A stretch of 64,000 bases of DNA, from NCBI GenBank assembly GCA_020744225.1, contig JAGMWG010000019.1:744001-808000 (forward strand), in the 5' to 3' direction. This document shows, piece after piece, positions 54,128 through 63,730 of the stretch. The notes under the pieces were generated by a model. That model did no database searches and was not told where the DNA came from. It worked only from the letters and a program-made list of their open reading frames with translations. The translations under genes were made by a program, and so were the position numbers. The stretch's first letter is position 1. The number at the start of each line of letters is the position of its first letter. Source of the DNA: Paraphoma chrysanthemicola (Eukaryota > Ascomycota > Dothideomycetes > Pleosporales > Phaeosphaeriaceae).

Positions 54128-55944
54128 TCAATAATGGGCGTCTTCTACGGTACAGCCACCGCAACGCGAATGCCCACAGGAGAAGCATGGATCTACCAAA
54201 TTTGAGCTATGCGGCCCGAACCCACAGGCGCAGCAGAACCACGATGTGTAACCTCCAAAGTATGTGCTGCTGGGTAAATTCGATATGCTGGGTACGCCAT
54301 CGCTACTTTCATCATTTCCAACGCTACGAGTATCATTCCAAGCACGGTCGAATTTTGGGTTGTGGAGAGGTCCGTTGTTGTCCAGAGCATCGGGGGTCTC
54401 TCGTGCTACAAGAGGCTCAACGATGTCGACGCGATTGTACAACGTGATGTCTTGGTGTCGCTGTAGCTGCATCACTATTGGGTGGTGAGAATGCCGCTGA
54501 GCTGCAGACTCTCTTGTCCAACGGTAACTCATCGGACATTCGGTACTAAAGTTTTGTCAGTATTTTGGCCAAGGCTCTACCATTGGAAACAATACCATGT
54601 CACAGTGTCACCCTCCCTCCATGCGCATTCTGATCTGTGGCTGCAGCCAGGACAGTTGGATCTCGACAGTGTTGGTGTTGCAGACACTAGCATACTCATG
54701 TCTACGATCTGGCCTGGCTATCGATTCGACGTCTAATCAGCTTGAGGTGCATGTCTTGCGGGCCACTCTCACCTTGAACGCATTCGACCACTGACCTGCC
54801 ATATCGACTTGTCTCTGTTTCGAATGCTCATACAAGATAAACATCTGTCGTCGAATTCTCTGAATCGCGGGGTCGCCCTTGTCGTTGAAACGGATCGACA
54901 GGACTGAAAATAAAGCTTCGAAACAATTTATGAACTCCAGGTGGAATGGCAGCCTGTTTCCCTCAAAGGCATCAATAAGCACGACGGGTCTTCGCAAGAG
55001 CACTTGCGAAGGGAGCTCCTGTTGCACGTGTATCATGGTTTTTATCTCAGTAAGGTGCACTTGGAGGTCTTTTTCTCCTTCAGCGCATCTTCTAGTTGTT
55101 GCTTCATTGCTTCTTGGTTTGCCAAACTCGCCTCAAGCAGGCAGAGCATGCTACGCTGCTGTTCAGTTGATAAGCCGCTTGATGTTCAAAGTCAGGTCAA
55201 CTCATGATGTGTGTCGTGTTCTGACTTCACTTACTCTTGCAGGCTCTTTTGGATCTCCTTTAGCTGATCCGTTAAAGGTGCAACGCTCCGATTGCATGTC
55301 TCGACCGACGTTGCCATGGTTGACATCGCGCGGAAGTGCTCATCCTGCGTGGTCTTCGTCTCCTTTACCAAGTCATCCTGGACTTTCAAGCCTGTCGCTA
55401 CTTGCTTCACGAGGTCTTCGATGTCACTCTTCGATTCTTGTACCACCTTCAGGCTCTCGAACTGCACGCTTCTGCATCTCGTCAGCTGAGTTGAGAACGC
55501 AAAAAGTGTGCTTTTTAGGACTTCGTACATTTGAAATACTGCTAACTGTAGCTTCAGAGCACTGATGTGTGCGTCCAGATGTTCTTTGAACTTCCGAATG
55601 TCTTCCTTTTTGCTTAGGGACCACTGCAGTTTCCGGAAAGCGAACTTTACTTTGCTGGAATCTGGTACCTTCCTATGCAAAAGCTCAAATTTCACAAAGT
55701 CGCTCAGAAAGGTGTTGATACATATGGTGCAGCTTGATACCTGTTCTTCCACAGCAGCTTGATGTTGGGGCGATTTATACTTGCTCGCAGCGCACAGTGC
55801 CTTCTCGAGATCATCGATAGTCTCCCGTAACGCAGTATAATCTGCTATCGCGCCACGAGTGTCCGATAACGCCTCGTACGCATTCTTCAAGAGTTTGATT
55901 CCAGCAATAAAGTCCCCAATTGAGAAGCCGAACCCGAGGGGCAT
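54128..55944 (-). CDS. STAND-type N-domain, ubiquitin-like domain and zinc-module protein, frameshifted
   Basis: Fungal multidomain protein, about 500 aa if whole. Exons: 55944-55235, 55150-54773, 54717-54596, 54545-54128. Exon 1 has the N-terminal domain found on fungal STAND and ankyrin proteins (FSIGDFIAGIKLLKNAYEAL), then helices. Exon 2 begins with a coiled coil (LLEASLANQEAMKQQLEDAL) and ends in a ubiquitin-like domain of ULD_2 type (RRPVVLIDAFEGNRLPFHLEF, RQMFILYEHSKQRQVDM), completed by PGQIVDMSM in exon 3. Paired cysteines CPGC and CTEC follow, and a C-terminal WFCCACGFG...CFSCG zinc module closes it. Between coil and ULD the frame breaks at an A5 run (55070-55074): uninterrupted reading stops at 55042. 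A missing base fits. It is either an assembly error or a pseudogene. Confidence 0.7.
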
Positions 55945-56266
55945 CGCGATCCCGACGGCCTTGTGCAATGTGCAGTAAGAAAGAAGAGGGGCTGGTAATC
56001 GCACGATAACCTCTGCGGACTAGAAGCATCCGAGTTGTAGAAGAGCGTCTTCCTGCGGGGCAGTTCGTCCTCACAGCCACAAGGCTGTTCACCGGTGTAA
56101 GTCTTGGCACCTGGTGCGCAATGTGCATGAAGGAATGTGATTCGCCAATGCAATGTAGGTAACGTGATCAACACAATTCTTAACTACCACCTATATTATG
56201 CCTCTGCAACATGTTTACCCAACGTTTCTTTTACCCCTCACATCAAGCAAGACCTAAGATAGCTCT
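55945..56266. other. Short intergenic region
   Basis: About 320 bases, promoter of the STAND-N protein gene and 3' flank of the esterase gene. Nothing more seen. Confidence 0.5.
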
Positions 56267-57196
56267 TCAAAGTCCAAACCACTTCAAGTCATCAGTCTCA
56301 TGAACAGGAACAGTATGTCCAACACCCTGAGCACTATACCCAACCAGCTTTGTCCCATCACCATACACAATCTGCGTATACCCACTCTGCGGCGTATTCG
56401 TTACATTCTTCGTAAACGACACACCCAGCAGCCCAGACCACTCCTTCAACTGCTCGCCCAAGTTCGGGATCTTCACCAGCGTGTCCGCAGTACCGTGCCA
56501 GGTCGCCATGCGAGGGTACGACCCGTTATATCCAGGATACATCGCCTTGACCTGCGCAACCCACTGATCCTGCGTCTTGATTATCTGCCCATTCGCGCAG
56601 TTCGGATTCGCAGATCCTGGACTCGCGCCGGGACTTCCGGCGAGACAGCCCGCCGCGACACCAGAATAGCACGATCCAGCAGCGATGACATCGGGATACG
56701 TAGCCATGAGAACATTGGTCATCATGCAGCCTGAGCTGCTTCCTGTGGAAAAGACTTTCGTCGGATCGGCGTTGTACTTTTGGATCGTGTACTTGATCAT
56801 GTTGACGAGGCTTTGGTTGTCACCGCCAGCGTCGCGCGAGAGGCCTTTGGCGGTGTTGACTTCCCAGCAATTGCTGTCCTTTTTGGTCGAGGGGAAAATC
56901 ATGATGAAGCCTTTTTGCTCGGAGAGGGAGTTGTATTTGGTCATTTGAGCATATTGCTCTCCAGTGCCGCCACAGCCGTGCATCTGTGAGCCGTTAGGTT
57001 TTGGATGCTCACGTAATGAGTGGGGAAGACTTACTGCGACAATAATAGCAGGCTTGGTAGCAAGTTTGGCTGGCACATTGATGTTCATCTGCAGGTTCGC
57101 TGGATTTGCGCCAAAGTCGTTCACGCGCACAAGTGCAGCATCTGCAGTAGCTGAAATCGCGGCCAGGCCGCCGAGAGCTGATGTGGAGAAACGCAT
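56267..57196 (-). CDS. Secreted CE1 acetylxylan-esterase-like enzyme
   Basis: A 292-aa carbohydrate esterase family 1 (poly(3-hydroxybutyrate) depolymerase-like) protein in two exons (57196-57035 and 56983-56267; 51-bp intron). A signal peptide (MRFSTSALGGLAAISATADA) precedes the mature chain. The family blocks are NMNINVPAKLATKPAIIVAMHGCGGTG, the nucleophile in STGSSSGCMM (Ser137), PDVIAAGSCYSGVA, WHGTADTLV and the late GVGHTVP histidine. Fungal members remove acetyl groups from xylan or act on feruloylated side chains outside the cell. No carbohydrate-binding module is attached. The intron splits just before MHGCGG and keeps frame. Next to another CE1 esterase at 58.2 kb. Confidence 0.92.
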   Translation of the reverse strand: MRFSTSALGGLAAISATADAALVRVNDFGANPANLQMNINVPAKLATKPAIIVAVSLPHSLREHPKPNGSQMHGCGGTGEQYAQMTKYNSLSEQKGFIMIFPSTKKDSNCWEVNTAKGLSRDAGGDNQSLVNMIKYTIQKYNADPTKVFSTGSSSGCMMTNVLMATYPDVIAAGSCYSGVAAGCLAGSPGASPGSANPNCANGQIIKTQDQWVAQVKAMYPGYNGSYPRMATWHGTADTLVKIPNLGEQLKEWSGLLGVSFTKNVTNTPQSGYTQIVYGDGTKLVGYSAQGVGHTVPVHETDDLKWFGL

Positions 57197-58208
57197 GGTG
57201 AAGGATAGGATGTGAGTGAAGCGGCTGATACTGCATCTTCAAGGTCTTTGGCGGCTTTTAAGCCCCTTCGCGCACATCGAAAACGCTCATCTTCTCTCCA
57301 CAATCTTCGAGGCCGACTTTCGCATCCGGGGCTGTCCTGGTCAAAAGGCAATCAAACTCCCATAGCAGGTAGGCGCTACGTCTCCTTGCCCTCTAAGCGT
57401 CGCTCATGCAGACTTCCTCGGATGCAGAAGCGCATATGTCGCACCATCCAATCGTATGCCTGCATATTCGTGTTTGAAACATATCAATCCCTGAACCTCA
57501 AAAACACCAGACAAAACACCTACTAAATCCGGCAAAATGCATGTGAAATGCGGAGAATAGCCGTGGGGAGACAAGGATGTGGGATGCCAACCGGGAGAAG
57601 TTGGGGCTACAAATTACATCCTAATACCGACTTTCGTTACCGGACTTTGAGAGACAGTACCGAGGTTGCAAGAATTCTGTTGGGTGACACGATGCGAAAG
57701 GCGGACCTAACGGGTGTTGAGCACGATATTGACCATTGGAATTCTACCTTTCTAGAGGATAACTTGAGCGGCTGGATCTTTCTGGTATTGATTGAGGACG
57801 AGTTGGTAGGAAATATATCCGCGCTGTTAGAGGGCGTCGTTCTAGACAAGCACACTTCGGTGGGAAACATGCTTGCGAAAAGAGAATTGATGCCTTCAGT
57901 ATGCATGAGGTCGATAACATCCAATTTCAACGACTGCCGATGAGGAGTGAACTTGGCACCATATGCTGCTCGCGCGCGACTGGTGCGCGAGACTCTAAAA
58001 GGCAAGCATGCTGGAAAACCGGGCCCGAAAGTCTAAGCGATGTCAACACGAATGAACAGGTAAAGAATACTCGAATAAAAAGCTAGAAGGAGGAAGACCA
58101 TGCAAGAAGTACTTATACTGAGCATGCTGCCTGCATCACCACGATGTTGACTCCTAAATCGCCGCAACAAAGGAGACAGTTGCAGATCGTCCATCGGATA
58201 TCATCGCC
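57197..58208. other. Region between the two CE1 esterases
   Basis: Divergent promoters of the two esterases; contains one possible small gene (57548-57943). No other feature seen. Confidence 0.4.
57548..57943 (+). CDS. Possible small or truncated GNAT-like protein
   Basis: A 131-aa frame whose middle reads like protein: FRYRTLRDSTEVARILL, then a helix, then IFLVLIEDELVGNISALLEG, which recalls the strand-turn of GNAT acetyltransferases (FLVxIxDELVGxI). The acetyl-CoA-binding RxxGxG/A loop is missing and the frame ends soon after, so it would be a fragment or pseudogene. No signal peptide. It could equally be a chance frame. Low confidence. Confidence 0.3.
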   Translation: MRRIAVGRQGCGMPTGRSWGYKLHPNTDFRYRTLRDSTEVARILLGDTMRKADLTGVEHDIDHWNSTFLEDNLSGWIFLVLIEDELVGNISALLEGVVLDKHTSVGNMLAKRELMPSVCMRSITSNFNDCR

Positions 58209-59051
58209 ATGTCTCGTTCCCACTATATCTTTGCACTTGGCGCCCTTTTCTGCCTTGCTGTGTTCAACGGTGTCAATGCTACGACTGCCGGCTGTGGCAA
58301 GACTTCATCTTTAACTAGTGGCGTCAAAACCACCACGATCAATGGCAAACAGCGCCGCTGGACTCTTCGCATCCCTGACAACTACAATACAACACGTCCT
58401 TACCGCTTCATCTTCGGTCTTCACTGGCTCAGCGGCGACATGACAGCCGTCGATGGCGGAAACGCTCCATACTACGGCCTCAAAGCCCTCGCAAACAACA
58501 GCGCCATTTTCGTGGCGCCTGACGGACTGAACAAAGGATGGGCCAACAGTGGCGGCGAAGACATTACTTTTCTCAACACGATCCGGAAAGAAATTGAAGA
58601 CAATCTCTGCGTGGACGAGAAGCAGCGTTTCTCCCTTGGCTTCTCGTACGGCGGCGCAATGAGCTTCAGCCTCGCGTGCAGCAACGCAAAAGACTTCCGC
58701 GCAATCGCCATACTCTCTGGCGCAACGCTATCAGGCTGTGCGGGTGGAAACGATCCAATTGCCGTATACCAGCAACATGGCGTGAAGGATAGTGTTTTAC
58801 CGATTGATTCTGGTCGACAGATTAGGGACCGATTTATCAAGAATAATGGATGTCAAGCAAAGAATGCGCCGGAGCCGGCGCGGGGAAGCAAGCAGCGAAT
58901 TACGACGGTGTATGATGGGTGCAAGTATCCGATTCAGTGGACGGCATTTGATGGAGATCATGTTGCGATGCCGGATGCGGCTGGGAATGATGCGGGTGTG
59001 AATAGTTGGACGCCAGCTGAAGTGTGGAAGTTCTTTACGCGATTTGAGTAA
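58209..59051 (+). CDS. Secreted feruloyl esterase-like CE1 enzyme
   Basis: A 280-aa single-exon enzyme. A signal peptide (MSRSHYIFALGALFCLAVFNGVNA) is followed by the conserved GCGK start of the FaeC/FaeD-like group. The fold shows RRWTLRIPDNYN, RFIFGLHWLSGD, the nucleophile elbow LGFSYGGAM with Ser146, and the late FDGDHVAMPD with the catalytic His. A pair of conserved cysteines in the first third and another near GCAGG suggest disulfides. It probably releases ferulic acid from plant cell-wall arabinoxylan outside the cell. Together with the acetylxylan esterase next door it forms a small plant-wall side-chain set. The substrate is inferred from family; the fold is certain. Confidence 0.92.
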   Translation: MSRSHYIFALGALFCLAVFNGVNATTAGCGKTSSLTSGVKTTTINGKQRRWTLRIPDNYNTTRPYRFIFGLHWLSGDMTAVDGGNAPYYGLKALANNSAIFVAPDGLNKGWANSGGEDITFLNTIRKEIEDNLCVDEKQRFSLGFSYGGAMSFSLACSNAKDFRAIAILSGATLSGCAGGNDPIAVYQQHGVKDSVLPIDSGRQIRDRFIKNNGCQAKNAPEPARGSKQRITTVYDGCKYPIQWTAFDGDHVAMPDAAGNDAGVNSWTPAEVWKFFTRFE

Positions 59052-59197
59052 GGACGTGTGGTGGTTTATGAGACTGAATCTGGGTGAAGAGGAATGACCT
59101 AACTTTGGAAAGGTTTGTCGGCACGTACAGACAATTCAAACCTCAACGGAAGTGTGTCCGTATAGTAGTATATCGTGACATATCGCTTCATTCCCAG

Positions 59198-60121
59198 CTA
59201 TGTGCTAACTGACACCAACCATCTCCCGAGCTCCACGCCTAATTGCGCCGGCTGATCGTACATGATGAGATGACCCGCGTTCTCGATCGTAACAATCTCT
59301 TTCGCCTGCAGAGCTTTCCCAAGCCTCGTGGCAGTCTCTACTGGTATCCAATTGTCTTCCTCGCCCCATATGATCTTCACAGGTATCTTTTGAACGACTT
59401 CTTGATACCGCTTCTCGACAGCTTCGGTGCTTCGCGAGTTAGCCTGGCATAATTGTCGAATGAAGCCCGCTTTCCCTCCCTCTTCTAACCAAGGCGCCTT
59501 CAACAATCTCATTGCTTCATTGGACAAGTCTTGGAAGGCTGCATTGCGAATATATGACTCCAATATGCCTTCAAACGCCATATCGGGCAGATCTTGAAAG
59601 TTTCGAGGGTTCTCAGCCACCGTTTTGAACAGCGGTTGACCAAAAGGTCCTATGGCTACCACGTCGATTAGGCAAAGGCTGGCGTAGTGACAATTGTGAA
59701 GTAAGTATGCTCGCAAACTCATCAAGCCTCCGTGATCGTGTGCAATGACGTGTGCTCTCTCTCCGTTCCAGTCCTTTTCCAATAGTTTATACAAAGCAGC
59801 AAACGCTTCCGATTGCCGCGACAGATCCGAGTCGAGGCGCTCTATCTCTTCGGATGGCTCGAATTTCTTTCCCGGCAGGGCACGCTCCATAGGTGACTCG
59901 CCGAAACCCGGATTATCGAATAGGTACACGTGGAATTGTCGTGATAAAGCCTGGGCAAATGGTGTCCACACACGAGATGACCAAGGCGTTCCATGAATGA
60001 AGACGACTGGAGGGCTCTGAGGGTTTCCTAGCGAGCACCACTTTATATCGTAGCTATGAGTTGCGTTCTCGTGATGGAAGCTTTCGGTCAGGAGTGCGGT
60101 GTTATCGTGATTCGTAGCCAT
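59198..60121 (-). CDS. Alpha/beta-hydrolase with Asp nucleophile
   Basis: A 307-aa single-exon alpha/beta-hydrolase. The oxyanion strand reads VVFIHGTPWSS and YLFDNPGFGES follows. The nucleophile elbow is VIAHDHGGLMS, where the usual Ser is Asp129, as in haloalkane dehalogenases and epoxide hydrolases (H-D-x-G-G). A GEEDNW acid loop and the catalytic His in ENAGHLIMYDQP are present. No signal peptide, so it is probably intracellular. It would hydrolyse an epoxide, halogenated or similar substrate through a covalent ester. A TATA box (CATATATATAC) lies about 70 bases upstream. It is divergent from the S10 carboxypeptidase gene. Fold certain; reaction inferred from the Asp. Confidence 0.88.
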   Translation of the reverse strand: MATNHDNTALLTESFHHENATHSYDIKWCSLGNPQSPPVVFIHGTPWSSRVWTPFAQALSRQFHVYLFDNPGFGESPMERALPGKKFEPSEEIERLDSDLSRQSEAFAALYKLLEKDWNGERAHVIAHDHGGLMSLRAYLLHNCHYASLCLIDVVAIGPFGQPLFKTVAENPRNFQDLPDMAFEGILESYIRNAAFQDLSNEAMRLLKAPWLEEGGKAGFIRQLCQANSRSTEAVEKRYQEVVQKIPVKIIWGEEDNWIPVETATRLGKALQAKEIVTIENAGHLIMYDQPAQLGVELGRWLVSVST

Positions 60122-60878
60122 GATGTCTGCTCACAAGAAGGGAGGTGTAGATTTCAATGAATGTTCATCCCAGGGCCATATACCCATATATATACATCAA
60201 GTCACTTCGATATGTAAGCCATGACGAGAACATGGGAACGGGTTGCGTTAGAAACAGGCGCCGCATATGACGATGAATGGCATTTCGTGTTATAGAAGGC
60301 GCCAATGGAACTTACCATGTCTCCTTGAAGTCCTCAGTGGTTGGACATATACAAAGCCAGAATGCGCATCGGTGGCAATGCAAGGGTGAAGAGTGACAGT
60401 GACTCGCTCTGTGAGGCATTGGCGATGATTTCACAGTGTTTTTGATGTAGCCAATCATCGAGAGGGTCGGCAGATTTCCTCATCGCGTTAGCGCCAACAC
60501 CGATCCTCTTCACTCAGCCACGACGCGACATCTCTCATGCTACATTACTCAAGGCATCAGCCGCTCTTGAAGGAATGCCTGATGGAACTGAGTCTGAGCG
60601 TCCTTTGCACTGGTGATACTCGAGCGGCCCAATGAGCATCAGCGCAGATCTCGGTTCGTTCTAGGGGACCTATTCTTGTGCTCATCCTGCAAGTAGTCTC
60701 ACCAGCCATCATGGCGCAAATTGATGGGATACACGTAACGCTCGCTCATCTCTGCTTGAGGGTGAGGGCCATAGCTTGTCCGTGCTGAAGATGGAAGTCT
60801 TGGTATAAAGACGTCGGAGTCGCTCTTCTCTATTGATATATTCAAAGCACGGTACGAGTCTCTCAATTCGTTGCAATC
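60122..60878. other. Divergent intergenic region of hydrolase and carboxypeptidase
   Basis: 757 bases with the hydrolase TATA box at its left end. No further gene or motif stands out. Confidence 0.45.
60186..60194 (-). promoter_or_regulatory. TATA box of the alpha/beta-hydrolase gene
   Basis: An alternating TATA stretch about 70 bases upstream of the start codon at 60121, on the same strand as the gene. Confidence 0.45.
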
Positions 60879-62930
60879 ATGTTGTTCTTCTCGCGACATG
60901 CTTCAGAGCTTCTTCTCGGCTCCTCAATGTTCTTCGTCTCGGCTTCATGTTATAAAAAGCCGTCCTTGGCGGATCATTCCACCGACCAGAAACACGTCAA
61001 GGTTGTCCATTCGAAAGTTGTGCCTGGAGCAAATATAGCCTTCAAAGAGGTAGGTGATTTCTCCTACTTTGCTATAAGCAGACCAATCAAGTAATGCTAG
61101 AGCTCACAAATTGTAGACGAGTATCTGTGAAACCACACCCGGGGTGCGCGCCTTCAGTGGCTACGTAAATATCCCCAGCACCACACTAGACGGCTATGGC
61201 GGAGCAACGGCCTACAACGCCAGCACATACTTTTGGTTCTTCCAGTCACGCAAAGACCCCAAGAGCGCTCCTCTCTCGCTATACTTTGGAGGAGGTCCGG
61301 GCGCAACGTCTCTCATGGGCGTGACCTCGGAGAATGGACCATGCTTTATCAATTCTGATTCGAACAGCACAACGCTCAATCCATGGTCTTGGAACAACAA
61401 TGTAAACATGCTTTACATAGATCAACCTGTTCAAGTAGGTTTCTCATACGATAAGCTTGTGCCGAGTATGTTGGATCTACTCACAGGGGCGGTCACACCT
61501 GTTGATGAAGCGTCGTCAACTAGCGCGACATCTGTTACAGGCCTACTTCCCAGCCGGGATCCGAGTAGCGTAGCCAACACAACGATGAATGCGGCTCGGA
61601 TCTTATGGCAGTTCACTCAGATCTGGCTTCAAGAGTTTCCCGAGCATAGCTCTACTGATGATCGTATCAGCGCTTGGACCAATTCGGCAAGTATGACAGC
61701 CAACATTGAGATCGATGGCTGACCTCTGGTAGTACGGCGGTCATTGGGGACCGGGTGTCATGGCGCATTTCGAGTCTCAAAATAAGAGAATCCAGAACGG
61801 AACACTTGACGGCATCCATGCAAAACGACTCAATCTGGATACCCTCGGCATCACTAATGGATGCATTGACTCCAAGATTGAAGCTCCTTTTTATCTCGAG
61901 TATGCAGTGAACAACACATATGGGCTCCAGACCATACCCGACGGCGTATATCAAGAAGCACGGAACAATTTGACGAAAGCCGGCGGCTGCTATGACTTGA
62001 TCAATCAATGTCGTTCCATGGCCGTTTTCGACCCGGAGAACGTCGGCACGAACGAAACTGTAAATTCAGCATGCGCACTAGCAACGCAATACTGCTTCGC
62101 ATTCGTTCAGGGTGCATTCACAGCCGTTTCTGGTGTAAGCGCGCAAAAACCTTTTCCAAAGTCTGCAGACTGACAGCACTAGCGCAATCCTTTCGATATC
62201 TCCCGAGATCAACTGTCTCTCTTTCCACACAATTATATAATTGGCTATCTGAATCAAGCATGGGTGCAGAAGGAGCTAGGTGTACCGCTGAACTTCACTA
62301 TCAGCTCCAACACGGTAGTCAACACCTTCTTCGGCGTTACAGGCGACCCATTCAAAGTCACGATTGATACCATAAACCATGTTGCCGAAAGTGGCATCAA
62401 GGTCGCGCTCGTTTTCGGTGATCGTGATTATCGATGTAACTGTAAGTTCTCTTCGTCTCTACTACAGAACACTGGGCTGATATCTCTCAGGGCTCGGTGG
62501 CGAAGCGATAAGCCTCGCCATGACCCATCCTTCCGCATCGGCCTTCCGCTCTGCCGGCTACGAGCACATCTCTACCAACTCCAACTATAATGGCGGAGTC
62601 GTGCGCCAGCATGACAAAATCTCGTTCTCGCGCGTCTTTGACGCAGGCCATGCTGTTGGCGCATATCAGCCTGAGACCGTGTCGAAAATCTTCGATCGCG
62701 TCATGTTTGATCAAGATGTGGCTACTGGACGGGTTGACATCACCGGCAACTCTTCATACAGCTCAAACGGACCGCAGAGCAGCTTCAGCATCGAGAATGT
62801 GTTGCCGCCGAGTCCAAAAAACGAGTGTTACCTCTGGGACGCGCCCATCTCTTGCACAGAAGAAGAGTTGTCGGCGCTAGCAACTGGTACTGCTGTTGTG
62901 AAGGACTACATCTTGGTGTCTAATTCTTAA
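60879..62930 (+). CDS. Serine carboxypeptidase S10 family protein
   Basis: A 613-aa secreted S10 peptidase-like protein in five exons: 60879-61049, 61117-61686, 61733-62134, 62183-62441 and 62491-62930. The start has a hydrophobic signal segment (LLLGSSMFFVSASC). Family blocks are FSGYVNIP, LYFGGGPGATSL, ENGPCFI, YIDQPVQVGFSY, the nucleophile Ser247 in TNS|YGGHWGP (usually ESYGG), the acid in FGDRDYRCNWLGG, and His521 in FDAGHAV. Intron 2 (61687-61732) falls exactly behind the catalytic Ser and is a GC-AG intron, since no GT donor restores YGGHWGP in frame. The Glu before the Ser is Asn here, a departure from the usual motif that could affect pH optimum. Removes C-terminal residues from peptides outside or in the vacuole. 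Confidence 0.9.
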
Positions 62931-63730
62931 GTTCAGTCGGGTCGGGGTCTGACATTGCAGTGAGTCGTGCGCGGGATCCCGTTCAAACGCGCGGCAGGAT
63001 TTATTGGATTGCGTAAATCAGTATGTGAGAGTATACAACTCGCTGGCCTTCGCTGACGCGAACGTATCAAATTGTTTCCACGTTACTCGTGCTGTGTGCA
63101 ATATCCACTTCATGCAAATAGTTATCCCAGTTGATGGTGGTTCTGGTTTGTGCAACCTTTCTAGAGCTTGACGCACCACGAACTCTTACTGTTTGCCAAG
63201 TTCGATAGATCACGAGTTTTCTTAAGGTTTTCCAAGAATTATCATAGTTGGTGCAGGAGGGCTGATGCGCACGTGCTCGCAGAAAGAAGCCTTCACGTGC
63301 ATTATCGATAACATCACTTCGGCTTGTTTTAGTCTAGTCTGCACTCAAAGAAGGTGAGTCAGTGCGCAAAGCGGTTTTGATCTCAGACGCTTTCACGCTA
63401 CGCGTTGCGATTTTGATCGGTGTTTCCCTCAGATGTCTTGGAATTACGAAGGTCTTACGAGATACTAAGCCTGGTTAGCAAAAATCACCGAATATAAAGA
63501 ATTGAGGTTGCCAGCACTGCAAATCTCCATACTTCGACAAGTTTTGGGTAGCCTCATACGAGATTCGGAAGTTCGTGTAGCCGTTGTGCACCAATAGACG
63601 ACAAAAATGACAGCCACCATGGGCTGAGGTCGTTGCCTGATGCCCCGCGCTCAGAAAATATTCTGCTTCTGCATCTTATTCTACACATCTTCCTCCAGAA
63701 TATCAGATACAGCCCACCAGCAATGCAAAA
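62931..63730. other. Intergenic region before the last gene
   Basis: 800 bases with no recognisable gene; contains the 3' flank of the carboxypeptidase and presumably the promoter of the gene running off the right edge. Confidence 0.45.
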
